Position numbers and translations under genes: made by a program
Shown: one piece after another, positions 1 to 7,691 of the stretch
Layout of the letters: each line of letters starts with the position of its first letter
Numbering within the stretch: position 1 is the stretch's first letter
DNA from: CAZVON01 sp964628435
Lineage (GTDB): Bacteria > Patescibacteriota > Microgenomatia > Levybacterales > UBA12049
Assembly: GCA_964628435.1 (NCBI GenBank)
Contig: CAZVON010000005.1
Span: 1-61,888 of the forward strand
Direction of reading: 5' to 3'
Length of the DNA: 61,888 nucleotides
Notes under the pieces: model-generated
Databases searched by the model: none
Seen by the model: the letters and a program-made list of their open reading frames with translations, nothing else
Told to the model about the DNA's origin: nothing

Positions 1-20
1 TTTGCTTCTTCAACGTGGTA

Positions 21-170
21 TTAAACGACTAAATAAATACCAATCAGATAGACTGCTTCGTAATAGATGGCTGGTCCAAATGTAGCTCCCACTCCAAACA
101 ACGCGAATAGCAACAAAAAATTGCCAATGCTTCGCAAAATTAAGTAGCGAATAATTTCCGACTTGGTCAT
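21..170 (-). CDS. Small hydrophobic protein (49 aa), possibly truncated
   Basis: Reads MTKSEIIRYLILRS, then a hydrophobic stretch (GNFLLLFALFGVGATFG) and a second one near the C-terminus (AVYLIGIYLVV) before a TAA stop. It looks like one or two membrane segments. The N-terminus resembles the membrane anchor that precedes sortase domains in Patescibacteria, so it may be a truncated remnant, but no catalytic domain follows in any frame within the window. No Shine-Dalgarno sequence is visible. It starts 24 bp past the 3' end of the tRNA-Arg gene on the same strand. Function unknown. Confidence 0.35.
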   Translation of the reverse strand: MTKSEIIRYLILRSIGNFLLLFALFGVGATFGPAIYYEAVYLIGIYLVV

Positions 171-194
171 AAATGACAAGCAAAAAGGATACTG

Positions 195-268
195 CGTCCC
201 TACCCAGACTCGAACTGGGAATCTTCCCGTTAGGACCGGGAGGCTCTATCCTATTAAGCTATAGGGAC
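195..268 (-). tRNA. tRNA-Arg (anticodon CCU)
   Basis: Cloverleaf visible on the minus strand: acceptor GTCCCTA pairs with TAGGGAC, D stem GCTT/GAGC, anticodon stem TCCCG/CGGGA with loop GTCCTAA (anticodon CCT), T arm CCCAG-TTCGAGT-CTGGG, discriminator G, no encoded CCA. Position 32 is G, which is unusual. Its first 15 nt overlap the 3' end of the upstream HTH/LAGLIDADG-like gene. Confidence 0.93.
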
Positions 269-892
269 AAAACTTTCAGATACCACCTTGTTAATCCCAT
301 TAATTTTCTTTAATAAATCTCCGCCCTTGGCTACTCTAACTCTACACATCCCATATTTTAACTTACCTGTTTTCTTTCCTAATAATATATTTACACCGAT
401 AAAGCTTTCTTTCGGCATATTAACTACTTCTGACCAAAAAGACAAGCAAGTATTAATATCTAAATCTTCGTATAACCTTACGCTTATTCTAAACCGATCA
501 TTTGGTATTGCAAAAAGTTCTCTTAATCCATTTATAAAAATTCTTATAAGTGAAGGGTCTGTATTTGATAATCCAAAATCTCTTTTACTTCCTTCTGCCC
601 AGTATAAGGCAGATAAAAATAATACTTTTTCTTTATCAGATAGTTTACCTATAGAATTTTTTGCTTCTTCTAATGCCTTATATTCTTTCAACATTTTTCT
701 TTTTCTGCTTCCTCCTCTTTTGATAGACCAAGCCGCTAAATGTTGAGAAAGTATCCTTACGTTTTGTATGTATCGAAATACTGTAGTTTTTGGTATATTT
801 AATGTTTTACTAATCTCTGGTAAGCTATATCCTTGTTCTCTTAATTTTTGGATTTGTCGAACTGTTTCAGAATTAATCTTTCTTTTGCTCAT
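254..892 (-). CDS. HTH plus LAGLIDADG-like domain protein overlapping a tRNA gene
   Basis: 212 residues from MSKRKINSETV. The N-terminal ~50 residues form a helix-turn-helix (SLPEISKTLNIPKTTVFRYIQ). The centre carries the ALYWAEGSKRDFGLSNTDP signature, followed by RISVRLYEDLD, a pattern seen in a widespread group of HTH proteins with a degenerate homing-endonuclease (LAGLIDADG-like) fold. The stop codon lies inside the 5' end of tRNA-Arg. Start chosen at 892 rather than 910 because a good promoter (TTGACA 922-927, TATCAT 899-904, 17-nt spacer) leaves only 6 nt before this ATG, implying a leaderless mRNA; the 910 ATG would lie inside the promoter. Probably DNA-binding; nuclease activity is not established. 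Confidence 0.8.
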   Translation of the reverse strand: MSKRKINSETVRQIQKLREQGYSLPEISKTLNIPKTTVFRYIQNVRILSQHLAAWSIKRGGSRKRKMLKEYKALEEAKNSIGKLSDKEKVLFLSALYWAEGSKRDFGLSNTDPSLIRIFINGLRELFAIPNDRFRISVRLYEDLDINTCLSFWSEVVNMPKESFIGVNILLGKKTGKLKYGMCRVRVAKGGDLLKKINGINKVVSESFVPIA

Positions 893-898
893 GAACTG

Positions 899-927
899 AT
901 GATAAAACATGGAACTCTATTTGTCAA
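899..927 (-). promoter_or_regulatory. Sigma70-type promoter giving a leaderless mRNA
   Basis: On the minus strand TTGACA (922-927), 17-nt spacer, TATCAT (899-904), then CAGTTC and the ATG at 892. Transcription would begin at or next to the start codon. Confidence 0.65.
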
Positions 928-1063
928 CTAGAACTAATTTGCTCTTTTCAAAACGATCTTGTCTTTATGGGTTTAAAAGATGTAGAATATAAAACGGCCT
1001 GTCTGAGTATTGGCAGACTAGTTCATGGGCAGACGCTCAATTCACGCGCCTGCAGTAAAATCA

Positions 1064-1135
1064 CGGGGATTAGCGCAGTGGTAGCGCGCACGGTTCGGGA
1101 CCGTGAGGCCGGCAGTTCAAATCTGCCATCCCCGA
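1064..1135 (+). tRNA. tRNA-Pro (anticodon CGG)
   Basis: Acceptor CGGGGAT pairs with ATCCCCG, D arm GCGC/GCGC, anticodon stem CACGG/CCGTG with loop TTCGGGA (anticodon CGG, G37 as expected for proline), T arm GGCAG-TTCAAAT-CTGCC, discriminator A, no encoded CCA. Confidence 0.95.
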
Positions 1136-1163
1136 CAGAGCAAAAATATTTTTTAATGGGAGT

Positions 1164-1736
1164 TTATATGTTTTCGTGGCTTACTTTGTAGCTGTGGACT
1201 TCTTCGGGAGTAAACCAAAGGGTTTTCTCGTAGTTTGCTTCTTCTACACTTGCTGAGATATGCACTAAATTCATAACTCCTCTTTTCTCGTCGTTGGCAT
1301 AGGCTGCTGAGTCGGTTGAATAATCGCCTCGGATTGTTCCTGGTGCTGCGGCAACAGGCATGGTTGGACCAGCAAGAGCAACTACATTATCAATTGCATG
1401 ACGGCCTTCAAGAAGAATGGCTACTACCGGACCACTAACTACATAGTCAAATAACCACTTTTTTACCATTTTTCCAAGTTCTAAGGGATAGTCTGTACCA
1501 AGATCTTTTTTCGCGTTCTTACCGTATTGAGTATAGGTTTTGAGGGTTTTTTCTCCCCAACGTTTAAGGGTTGCTTCGTCGCTACTTTTGTAGTGCTTTT
1601 CTAACAGGTTTTCTTTTGGCCAGACCATTTTCATGGCAACAATCTTAAGCCCAACACGCTCAAACCGGTGGATAATTTCTCCTACCAATCCTCTTTTAAC
1701 CCCGTCTGGCTTAATAAGTACTACTGTCTGTTCCAT
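1164..1736 (-). CDS. ndk: Nucleoside diphosphate kinase
   Basis: 190 residues. Transfers the gamma-phosphate of ATP to nucleoside diphosphates in the cytoplasm via a phosphohistidine. Recognisable by the N-terminus EQTVVLIKPDGVKRGLVGEI, the substrate segment GPTMPVAAAPGTIRGDYS and the active-site histidine in MNLVHISAS. It is longer than the usual ~140 residues because of extra sequence in the middle (around residues 55-90), as in many archaeal and Patescibacteria versions. An AAGGA ribosome-binding site lies about 9 nt before ATG, unlike several leaderless neighbours. It lies 34 bp downstream of the M16 peptidase gene on the same strand. Confidence 0.93.
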   Translation of the reverse strand: MEQTVVLIKPDGVKRGLVGEIIHRFERVGLKIVAMKMVWPKENLLEKHYKSSDEATLKRWGEKTLKTYTQYGKNAKKDLGTDYPLELGKMVKKWLFDYVVSGPVVAILLEGRHAIDNVVALAGPTMPVAAAPGTIRGDYSTDSAAYANDEKRGVMNLVHISASVEEANYEKTLWFTPEEVHSYKVSHENI

Positions 1737-1770
1737 AATTCGTTCCTTTAATAACTAGCCTCTCTATTTA

Positions 1771-3090
1771 CTACTGTAGCAGTTTCTCAAAGCGTTGTCT
1801 ATCCCCTTTCACTCTGCCATTCGGCACTGAGCTCATGTCCGAAGCGTTTGTCGAAGGAGCTTGTCCTGAGCTTGTCGAAGGATCAAAATTGCCAATAATA
1901 GCAAGGTTTAACCGATCTTGACTAAAATAGCTTTTTGATACAGTATGAATATCTTCTATCGTAACTGAATCGATTTTTTTAATCACTTCTTCGGGTGTAT
2001 CAATTGTGTTTTCTAAAAGCTCTTGACCAGCGTAAAACCCAGCCACTGCTCGGCTGTCTTCAAGCTCCAAGACAAAGTGACCTTTTAAGAATTCTTTCGC
2101 TTTCGTAAATTCGTCTTTGGCAATCGAGTTCTTTGCAACTTTGCTATATTCTTCAACTACTACTTGTATTGCCTCGTCAACTCGTTTTGGATCTACACCC
2201 GCAACTGAGGTAAAACTGCCACAATCTTTATAATGTTCTGAGTGACTACGAACATAATATGTCAGGCCTCGCTTTTCCCGAACTTCATGGAATAATCTGC
2301 TACTCATTCCTCCTCCCATAATAGCAGAAAGCACCGATAGCGCGTAACGGTGGGGATGATTTAAAGGGACTGTACGGACTCCCATGGCAAAATGTACTTG
2401 CTCTGTTTTTTTGTGTTTAATCAAAACTCCTGGTTTTGACTGATTCTCTACTACCTTATCATAACTTAATGCATCAAAAGATGGCATCTTTGCGAAGTGT
2501 TTTTGAACAAGTTTTTGAGTCTGTTTTACCTCAACTCCTCCCGCAACCACCACNNNNNNNNNNTACTGCATAAAATCTTCTCGGCTAATATTCATAATAT
2601 TGTCTTTTTCACCGGCAATATCCCATCCAAGTGGGGTATCTCCATACAAAAGTCTCTCATAGACATCGCCGATTTTACGAGCTGGAGTGTCTTCGTATAG
2701 GTTTATTTCTTCGATAATTACTCCCCGCTCTTTATCGATTTCTTGTGGATTAAACAACGAATTTTGCAGCATGTCAGATAAAATATCTAACGAAAGGTCA
2801 ACGTGATTGACCGAAGATTTAATGTAGTATCCAGTGGTTTCCTTACCAGTAAACGCGTTGCGCTCGCCACCAATACCATCAATTAAGGTTGAAATCGCTA
2901 GGGCCGATGGACGTTTTTTTGTGCCTTTGAAAGCCATGTGCTCTAAGAAGTGAGAAATGCCATTATTTGAACGGGTTTCGTACCTGCTTCCCGCTCCCAC
3001 CATTATCATTACCGTTGCGCTTTCAAAAGAGGACATGGGGATTACAATCAACCGAAGGCCATTGGGTAAAACGCTGCGGTGATAATGCAT
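1771..3090 (-). CDS. M16-family zinc peptidase (processing-peptidase type), contains an assembly gap
   Basis: Shows the inverted zincin motif HFLEHMAFKGT (HxxEH) around residues 48-58 and the third metal ligand in GVIIEEINLYED, typical of M16B proteins such as YmxG/PqqL. A C-terminal M16 half with SRLFHEVREKRGLTYYV follows. The 10-N gap at 2554-2563 falls between EDFMQ and VVVAGG. Family members normally have about 12-15 residues there, so the true gap is probably longer than 10 nt. The last ~40 residues (STSSGQAPSTNASDMSS) are encoded by a dispersed repeat (about 1814-1882) and are unlikely to belong to the fold. Cytoplasmic or membrane-associated peptidase; substrate unknown. Confidence 0.88.
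   Translation of the reverse strand: MHYHRSVLPNGLRLIVIPMSSFESATVMIMVGAGSRYETRSNNGISHFLEHMAFKGTKKRPSALAISTLIDGIGGERNAFTGKETTGYYIKSSVNHVDLSLDILSDMLQNSLFNPQEIDKERGVIIEEINLYEDTPARKIGDVYERLLYGDTPLGWDIAGEKDNIMNISREDFMQXXXXVVVAGGVEVKQTQKLVQKHFAKMPSFDALSYDKVVENQSKPGVLIKHKKTEQVHFAMGVRTVPLNHPHRYALSVLSAIMGGGMSSRLFHEVREKRGLTYYVRSHSEHYKDCGSFTSVAGVDPKRVDEAIQVVVEEYSKVAKNSIAKDEFTKAKEFLKGHFVLELEDSRAVAGFYAGQELLENTIDTPEEVIKKIDSVTIEDIHTVSKSYFSQDRLNLAIIGNFDPSTSSGQAPSTNASDMSSVPNGRVKGDRQRFEKLLQ
1814..1882. repeat. Dispersed repeat read as the C-terminus of the M16 peptidase
   Basis: Contains TTGTCGAAGGA and CTGAGCTTGTCGAAGGATC half-sites in near-palindromic arrangement. This kind of CTTCGACAAGCTCAG repeat is found dispersed in many bacterial genomes. 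Here it is translated into a low-complexity Ser/Ala tail. Confidence 0.6.
2554..2563. other. Assembly gap (10 N)
   Basis: Ten Ns inside the M16 peptidase gene; true length unknown. Confidence 1.
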
Positions 3091-3137
3091 ATTGGATTGC
3101 TATTGTAACACGAGTATCTTAATTTGCCAAGGAGCAG

Positions 3138-4841
3138 TTACATTTTTTCTGGGGCTTGGATGCCAAGAAGGTAAAGACCGTTTTTGAGCACGTTACCAGT
3201 TGCTGCCACCAACCCGAGCCTGAAACCCTCTTGTTGACTACCAATCACTTGATGTTTTTGGTAAAAAAGATTAAAGCTTTGAGCTAGCTCATAAAGGTAA
3301 GTACACACCATATTGGGAGCAAAATTCAGACTTGATTCTTCAATAACCTCACCAAATTTTACCAGCATTCTTAGTAAAAATCTCTCTTCTTGGTTGAATT
3401 CGTAATTAGTAATTCGTAATTCGTAATTCGAACTATTCACTTTGCGAAGTATACTCTGGGTACGAGCGTAGGTATACTGTATGTAGGGTCCTGAGTTTCC
3501 TTCAAAACTAATTGACTCGTCCACATGAAACACAACATCACTGCCAATATTTCCCTTCAAAAGTGCGTACTTAACCGCGCCAACTGCTACCATTTCTAAG
3601 GGTTCTTTGTCCATATTGGGAAACTGAGTTTGTATACGCTTTTTTGCTTCGTCCAAAAGCCACTCTCCAGTTAACACATCGCCTTTTCGAGACGACATTT
3701 TGCCAGTAGGTAACCGTACCATGCCATGAGCGATGTGTTTGGTTTTGCTCGCAAGATCAGGACTAATCAGGAAAAGTGCCTTAAGAAGCACTTTAAAATA
3801 TTCGATAATCTCGTTCCCAGTTACAATAATCGACAGATCATAGAGAAAGTCTTTATATTTAGCAGGTGCCAGACCAAGTTCCTTAGCCTCGTAGGTTGGC
3901 AATCCCAGCGAGTTAATAAAAACCCGGTTGTGTAACCCGTGTTTTTTCCCAGGGAAAATTACTGCTGCTTCATGCTCTTCAAATACTCCATCTTTGATGT
4001 GCTCTTTGACATACTCAAGACCAATCTTGCCTACTTCTGATTCAAAATAGTATCCATCAAATTTGGTACCCAGCCTTTCATAAATGCTTTCAAAGTAATC
4101 TAAACTCCACTGTTTACCCTTTTGATACAGCTTACGTATTGAGGCATCTTGCTGATAGATTTTTTTATTCAATTCTACAATCTCTTGCTTTGCCTCTTTA
4201 CTCTTTTCATATGCCCGCGCTCCTATCGCGTACGCTTGTCCAAGTATCTTTATCTTTTCTTCGAGTGGCTGACTACCTAACTTTTGCACTTGAAGCAAAC
4301 CATAGATTGCTTTTGCCACATGTATTCCTACATCTCCTTGATAACAGACTCTTCGTACTATGGCACCTGCAAATTCTAAGATTCGGCAGATTGATTCTCC
4401 AACAGCGTTGCTATATAAGTGTCCGATATGAAACTCTTTAAATGGATTTGGATCGGTATATTCAACAATAATTTTCTTACCTGAATAAGATGTTTTTGTT
4501 GATTTTAAAACCTTTTCTGAATCTTCTAGCAATTGGGATAGTTGAGTGACAAGAAATTTTTCGCTGAGCCAAAAATTAATAAAGCCAGGACCTGCTACCT
4601 CGACTTGAGAAGTATTTGGTATTTTGTATTTCGTATGTAGTATTCCTACAATCCTACGCGCTAAATCAAACGGAGAGTTTATTTTTTGAGATTTGCCAAA
4701 GGCAATGAGGGCCACATTTGTGCTGTAATCTCCGTGGGTTGGGTTGGTTGGTCGGGATACTTCTGGCCCTACTCCTTCTACTTCCATCTCTTTGAGTACC
4801 TCTTTAAGGGCATTTTGAATAAGCTGTTTGGTTGAATTCAT
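3138..4841 (-). CDS. argS: Arginyl-tRNA synthetase
   Basis: 567 residues. Class I synthetase charging tRNA-Arg. N-terminal Add-1 domain (GDYSTNVALIAFGKSQK), catalytic HIGH in EFHIGHLYSNAVG, KMSSR loop in LPTGKMSSRKGDVLTGEWL, C-terminal anticodon-binding DALR domain. A short insertion reading YELRITNYEFN (DNA 3396-3432) is made of AATTCGTAATT repeat units and interrupts the sequence between the Rossmann core and the C-terminal domain. Promoter: on the minus strand an extended -10 (ATGC TACAAT, 4848-4853) ends 6 nt before the ATG, so the mRNA is probably leaderless. A tRNA-Arg gene sits 3 kb away on the same strand. Confidence 0.96.
   Translation of the reverse strand: MNSTKQLIQNALKEVLKEMEVEGVGPEVSRPTNPTHGDYSTNVALIAFGKSQKINSPFDLARRIVGILHTKYKIPNTSQVEVAGPGFINFWLSEKFLVTQLSQLLEDSEKVLKSTKTSYSGKKIIVEYTDPNPFKEFHIGHLYSNAVGESICRILEFAGAIVRRVCYQGDVGIHVAKAIYGLLQVQKLGSQPLEEKIKILGQAYAIGARAYEKSKEAKQEIVELNKKIYQQDASIRKLYQKGKQWSLDYFESIYERLGTKFDGYYFESEVGKIGLEYVKEHIKDGVFEEHEAAVIFPGKKHGLHNRVFINSLGLPTYEAKELGLAPAKYKDFLYDLSIIVTGNEIIEYFKVLLKALFLISPDLASKTKHIAHGMVRLPTGKMSSRKGDVLTGEWLLDEAKKRIQTQFPNMDKEPLEMVAVGAVKYALLKGNIGSDVVFHVDESISFEGNSGPYIQYTYARTQSILRKVNSSNYELRITNYEFNQEERFLLRMLVKFGEVIEESSLNFAPNMVCTYLYELAQSFNLFYQKHQVIGSQQEGFRLGLVAATGNVLKNGLYLLGIQAPEKM
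3396..3432. repeat. Short AATTCGTAATT tandem repeat inside argS
   Basis: About three units of aattcgtaatt/aattagtaatt in tandem within argS, translated as YELRITNYE. The same phrase commonly appears where AT-rich minisatellites enter coding DNA. Confidence 0.65.
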
Positions 4842-4847
4842 ATCTTT

Positions 4848-4853
4848 ATTGTA
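4848..4853 (-). promoter_or_regulatory. argS -10 box, leaderless configuration
   Basis: TACAAT preceded by ATGC (extended -10) and followed by exactly 6 nt (AAAGAT) before ATG. Confidence 0.55.
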
Positions 4854-4957
4854 GCATAATCCCTCTGCTTTTGATTATAGACAGTAGAAAATTGAAGGTG
4901 GAATTTGAAGTTGGAAGATAGATATTGGATTATTTTTGTTATAATCTCGAGTATAAA

Positions 4958-5803
4958 ATGGGTAGACTTTCAGAACTTGGGGTTCGCATTCCGTATCCAG
5001 ATGGCCATATCGAACTACCGATCCGTTCTGCCATTGCTGCGAAACGAAGCGAAGCAGAGCTTAAAGCACGGCAAGTAGTACTGCTTATTCGCTTAGCAAA
5101 AGGAATGGCTCAAGGTTGGCCAATGTCTGGGATTGATTTTTTGGAAAAAGGGCTATTTGGCTGCGATGTGATTATGGATGGCATTGACAAGATTCCACAA
5201 AAGGGACCATTGTTAGTTGTTTCTGATCATTTACATACTCCTTGGCAAAGTATGGATTTAATCGCTTCGGTCTCAAAAGCAGTACAGCTTGCTCGAAACA
5301 GAAAGTATGTTCCCAATGGGCATGTGGTTGACAGCAACATTGTGCACTGGATTCAAGCAGCAACTCCCAAGCATCCAGCATTACAACATAAAGCTTTCCA
5401 TGCCCAAGATGTGTATCAGCGCTTCGCGCAGTCATTTGACAGTATTCTCGTTTATCGAGACAACCCTTTAAATAACCTATCAGCTATTCGTAGAATCAGA
5501 AGAATTTGGCAAGAAGGTGGCATTGTTGGACTCCACCCAGAAGCAGATGCTTATCCAGTTTTAGGTAATATTCATCCTGCTGCGGAAAATTTGCTTTTAG
5601 TTTCACAAAACCTCAAAAGTCCACCGAAAATTCTTCCGATTGCAGCTTGGAGAGACAAAAATACCATACACGTCAATACCAAAGGACCGATTGATCCTCA
5701 TGATCCTGATATGGCATTGGGAGGATTAGTTATGAAATCATTAGCTTCTCTTCTACCGCCTCACTTCCGAAACAACTACCAAGAAAACACTAACAATTGT
5801 TAA
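4958..5803 (+). CDS. PlsC-like acyltransferase family protein
   Basis: 281 residues from ATG at 4958; a TTG 33 nt upstream in frame is less likely. Motifs resemble 1-acylglycerol-3-phosphate acyltransferases: GPLLVVSDHLHTPWQSMD (block with a catalytic-type His and Asp, although the His-Asp spacing is not the classical HX4D), RIRRIWQEGGIVGLHPEADAYP (equivalent to the FPEG block) and ILPIAAW. Expected to act on lipid acyl transfer at the inner membrane face, without a visible transmembrane segment. A TATAAT-like -10 lies about 12 nt before the start. Stands alone, divergent from argS. Exact substrate unknown. Confidence 0.72.
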   Translation: MGRLSELGVRIPYPDGHIELPIRSAIAAKRSEAELKARQVVLLIRLAKGMAQGWPMSGIDFLEKGLFGCDVIMDGIDKIPQKGPLLVVSDHLHTPWQSMDLIASVSKAVQLARNRKYVPNGHVVDSNIVHWIQAATPKHPALQHKAFHAQDVYQRFAQSFDSILVYRDNPLNNLSAIRRIRRIWQEGGIVGLHPEADAYPVLGNIHPAAENLLLVSQNLKSPPKILPIAAWRDKNTIHVNTKGPIDPHDPDMALGGLVMKSLASLLPPHFRNNYQENTNNC

Positions 5804-5968
5804 ATAGTTTCATTGTTGTATTGTTGAATGGTACTCTATGCATTGTTTTGACAATTTGACAATGTAACCATGTAACAATGTCGTCTATTTGCTTCTGAGA
5901 GTGAGCTTTGGTAGAATTGATCTTCGGAAGTAATCCTACTTTCTAGATCTTTGACAAAGGAGGAAACT
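5804..5968. repeat. Intergenic AT-rich spacer with CAATGT/ACATTG inverted repeats
   Basis: Between the acyltransferase and the small-gene island. Contains repeated attgttg, gacaatt and caatgta words in both orientations (for example acaattgtta and aatgtaacca), similar to the spacer near 60575-60610. Ends with a strong AAAGGAGG ribosome-binding site for the gene at 5969. Confidence 0.5.
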
Positions 5969-6076
5969 GTGCTAAGAAAGCTTGCCCTGCTTCTCATCTG
6001 CTGGCTTGTCTACCTAGGGTATGCGTGTATCAAACAATACGAGCAAGCAGATGCAATAGGTTCTGCGCAGGACTAA
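5969..6076 (+). CDS. Small single-pass membrane protein (35 aa)
   Basis: GTG start 6-7 nt after AAAGGAGGAAA. Reads MLRKLALLLICWLVYLGYAC followed by IKQYEQADAIGSAQD. One hydrophobic segment (residues 4-19) with a possible lipobox-like LGYAC, so it could be a small lipoprotein or a signal-anchored peptide. First gene of a four-gene SD-led island ending at the terminator 7154-7192. Function unknown. Confidence 0.6.
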   Translation: MLRKLALLLICWLVYLGYACIKQYEQADAIGSAQD

Positions 6077-6139
6077 TTCCGCTTAAAGGCCAGGAGTATT
6101 ATCTTCCTGGCCTTGTTAACGAAGGACAAGGAGGAAACG

Positions 6140-6571
6140 GTGACCTACCAGGATGAAGGGTGGTACAAGGTGCTTGGCATCCTGGCGATCGCAACAGCAC
6201 TTCTCTGCCTTACTCACGGCTCATCGAGATTGGAAGAACTGCTTGTGTTTTCTGGCCTTGGGTACACGCTTTTTTTCTTAGGAGCGTTTATCTTGGGTTG
6301 GAGCATTCCAAGCAAGCAGATGGCACGACTGGTCCTTTTAACAGGGAGCTGTCTTCTCTTCACGTCAATGGGCGTGGTATACTTCGGTGGCGTTCAGTCA
6401 CCAGAAGAGGTGCTCTGGTTTGGTTGGATTATTTCTTTGGCTCTGATGAGCGCGTGGCTTGGATATCAGTACCACGAAGCAGAACTCATGGCACAGACAA
6501 GGCAATTTCTTCTGGAGTTGAATCAACTTCCAATTCCAACAAGGAGACGTCATGCTTTTTCTTCCGACTGA
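6140..6571 (+). CDS. Four-helix membrane protein, unknown function
   Basis: 143 residues from GTG at 6140, directly after AAGGAGGAAACG; an upstream in-frame TTG would ignore this ribosome-binding site. Starts MTYQDEGWYKVLGILAIATA and has four hydrophobic segments (about residues 10-28, 34-53, 62-82, 90-110), ending in a polar basic tail (PIPTRRRHAFSSD). No family recognised. Its end overlaps the next gene by 20 bp, pointing to translational coupling. Composition is richer in GC than the flanking housekeeping genes. Confidence 0.7.
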   Translation: MTYQDEGWYKVLGILAIATALLCLTHGSSRLEELLVFSGLGYTLFFLGAFILGWSIPSKQMARLVLLTGSCLLFTSMGVVYFGGVQSPEEVLWFGWIISLALMSAWLGYQYHEAELMAQTRQFLLELNQLPIPTRRRHAFSSD

Positions 6572-6797
6572 TTTTCAACGCTTTGGGAAAGTTGAGCTTC
6601 GACTCACCCCAGACCAAATGGTCGACTTCCAACGGGTGCTGAATGAAGGACCTCCACCAGATCTGCGAGCCTACTGGGAACGTATCCTCAGGGAAAAGCA
6701 AGGAGCACTTACCTTTCTCGATCTCTCCTACTACGCGATCGCGGATCACATCCGAGGAACCGGCGAGCTGACTGGTATTTCGCCACAGGAGTCGTAA
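6552..6797 (+). CDS. Small soluble protein, paralogue of the next gene
   Basis: 81 residues, AAGGAG ribosome-binding site. Contains VELRLTPDQMVDFQRVLNEG and LSYYAIADHIRGTGELTG. The following gene repeats this plan (LSLTPEQLARFRELMG and CVVYAIADWIRGTPLLTG), so the two are diverged tandem duplicates: an LTPxQ...F helix, a charged middle and a YAIADxIRGT motif. No known family recognised. Probably cytoplasmic; the coupling with a membrane protein suggests a shared role. Confidence 0.7.
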   Translation: MLFLPTDFQRFGKVELRLTPDQMVDFQRVLNEGPPPDLRAYWERILREKQGALTFLDLSYYAIADHIRGTGELTGISPQES

Positions 6798-6798
6798 G

Positions 6799-7077
6799 AT
6801 GAAAGTCGACCACCCGGCTACCATCTATAACTGGCAGGAGTGCACTGCCCAAGACCTATCTCTCACGCCAGAGCAGTTAGCACGATTCCGCGAACTGATG
6901 GGGAGGGCTGAAACCTACCCTGACGGACTTTCCGGGTACATTGACGAGGTCTGCATGAAACGATCATGGCCAGTACTGACCTGCGTTGTGTACGCGATAG
7001 CTGACTGGATTCGAGGTACTCCACTTTTAACAGGAGTTTCTCTGATTCAACCCAGCAAACACGCAGAAATCGACTAA
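6799..7077 (+). CDS. Small soluble protein, paralogue of the previous gene
   Basis: 92 residues, ATG one base after the previous stop, with AGGAG inside the end of the upstream gene. Shares the LTPEQLARF and YAIADWIRGTPLLTGVS motifs with its neighbour. Last gene before a strong intrinsic terminator. Function unknown. Confidence 0.7.
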   Translation: MKVDHPATIYNWQECTAQDLSLTPEQLARFRELMGRAETYPDGLSGYIDEVCMKRSWPVLTCVVYAIADWIRGTPLLTGVSLIQPSKHAEID

Positions 7078-7153
7078 ATCAGGACAAATCTTTCTGAATT
7101 TACTTCGCCCATTTGCTTGGGCTCTGGTGGATACAGAAAGATTCATAACAGAA

Positions 7154-7192
7154 CCCCCGCCAAAAATTGCATATTGAGGCGGGGGTTTTTTT
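7154..7192 (+). terminator. Intrinsic terminator closing the small-gene island
   Basis: CCCCCGCC (7154-7161) pairs with GGCGGGGG (7178-7185), 16-nt loop, followed by seven Ts. Confidence 0.92.
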
Positions 7193-7196
7193 ATCC

Positions 7197-7226
7197 TTGA
7201 CAACTGCCCTTAATTCCTGCTAGCGT
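7197..7226 (+). promoter_or_regulatory. Promoter for the response-regulator operon
   Basis: TTGACA (7197-7202), 18-nt spacer ending in TGC, TAGCGT (7221-7226), then 6 nt to ATG at 7233. No Shine-Dalgarno, so probably leaderless. Confidence 0.55.
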
Positions 7227-7232
7227 AAAAAT

Positions 7233-7607
7233 ATGGCACAGAAAATATTGCTGGTAGATGATGATGAAGCTCTTACCACCATATTTTCAAGCGCGTTAAA
7301 ACAAGGCGGATTTGAAGTCATAGCTACGACAACTGGGCAAGACGGCTTAGAAAAAGCAAAAACGCAAAATCCAAGTTTAATCTTAGTCGATCAAATATTA
7401 CCAGATATGCAAGGCAACCAATTGATTCAATCACTCAAATCAGAGGAGCATACCAAACACATACCAATTGCTGTTCTTTCTAATTTTGGGCAACAAGAAT
7501 TAATTAAAGAAGCACTATCACAAGGAGCATCAGACTATATATTAAAGTACCAAATCGAACCACAAGAACTAGTACAAAAAGTGAACGAACTATTAAAAGT
7601 TAGTTAG
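7233..7607 (+). CDS. CheY-like single-domain response regulator
   Basis: 124 residues, the size of one receiver domain with no output domain. Acidic pocket in ILLVDDDEAL (residues 5-14), phospho-acceptor Asp in LILVDQILPDMQG, conserved Ser in AVLSNFG and Lys in YILKYQ. It opens a four-gene run that ends in a sensor histidine kinase, its likely partner. With no DNA-binding domain it must signal by protein contact. Probably translated from a leaderless mRNA. Confidence 0.92.
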   Translation: MAQKILLVDDDEALTTIFSSALKQGGFEVIATTTGQDGLEKAKTQNPSLILVDQILPDMQGNQLIQSLKSEEHTKHIPIAVLSNFGQQELIKEALSQGASDYILKYQIEPQELVQKVNELLKVS

Positions 7608-7691
7608 TGATTAGTTCGTTCGTTATTTAGAAAAATTCTTATTTACTAACTAACCAACTAACTAAATACCAACTAACTAAATAACTAACCT
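7608..7691. repeat. AACTAACT/GTTAGTTA spacer repeat
   Basis: Spacer built from gttagtta and ctaactaac words. Related spacers lie at 8175-8237, 8577-8633, 37721-37810 and 61327-61365. Confidence 0.65.

Noticed and set aside
21..170. Alternative genetic code reading through the stop of the first small gene
   Set aside because: The stop is TAA, and all other genes in the window read normally with standard code 11.
893..905. CTGATGA motif suggesting another hammerhead
   Set aside because: No flanking stem II or GAAA; it is part of the promoter region of the HTH gene.
967..1191. 74-codon plus-strand open frame
   Set aside because: It runs through the tRNA-Pro gene and has no ribosome-binding site.
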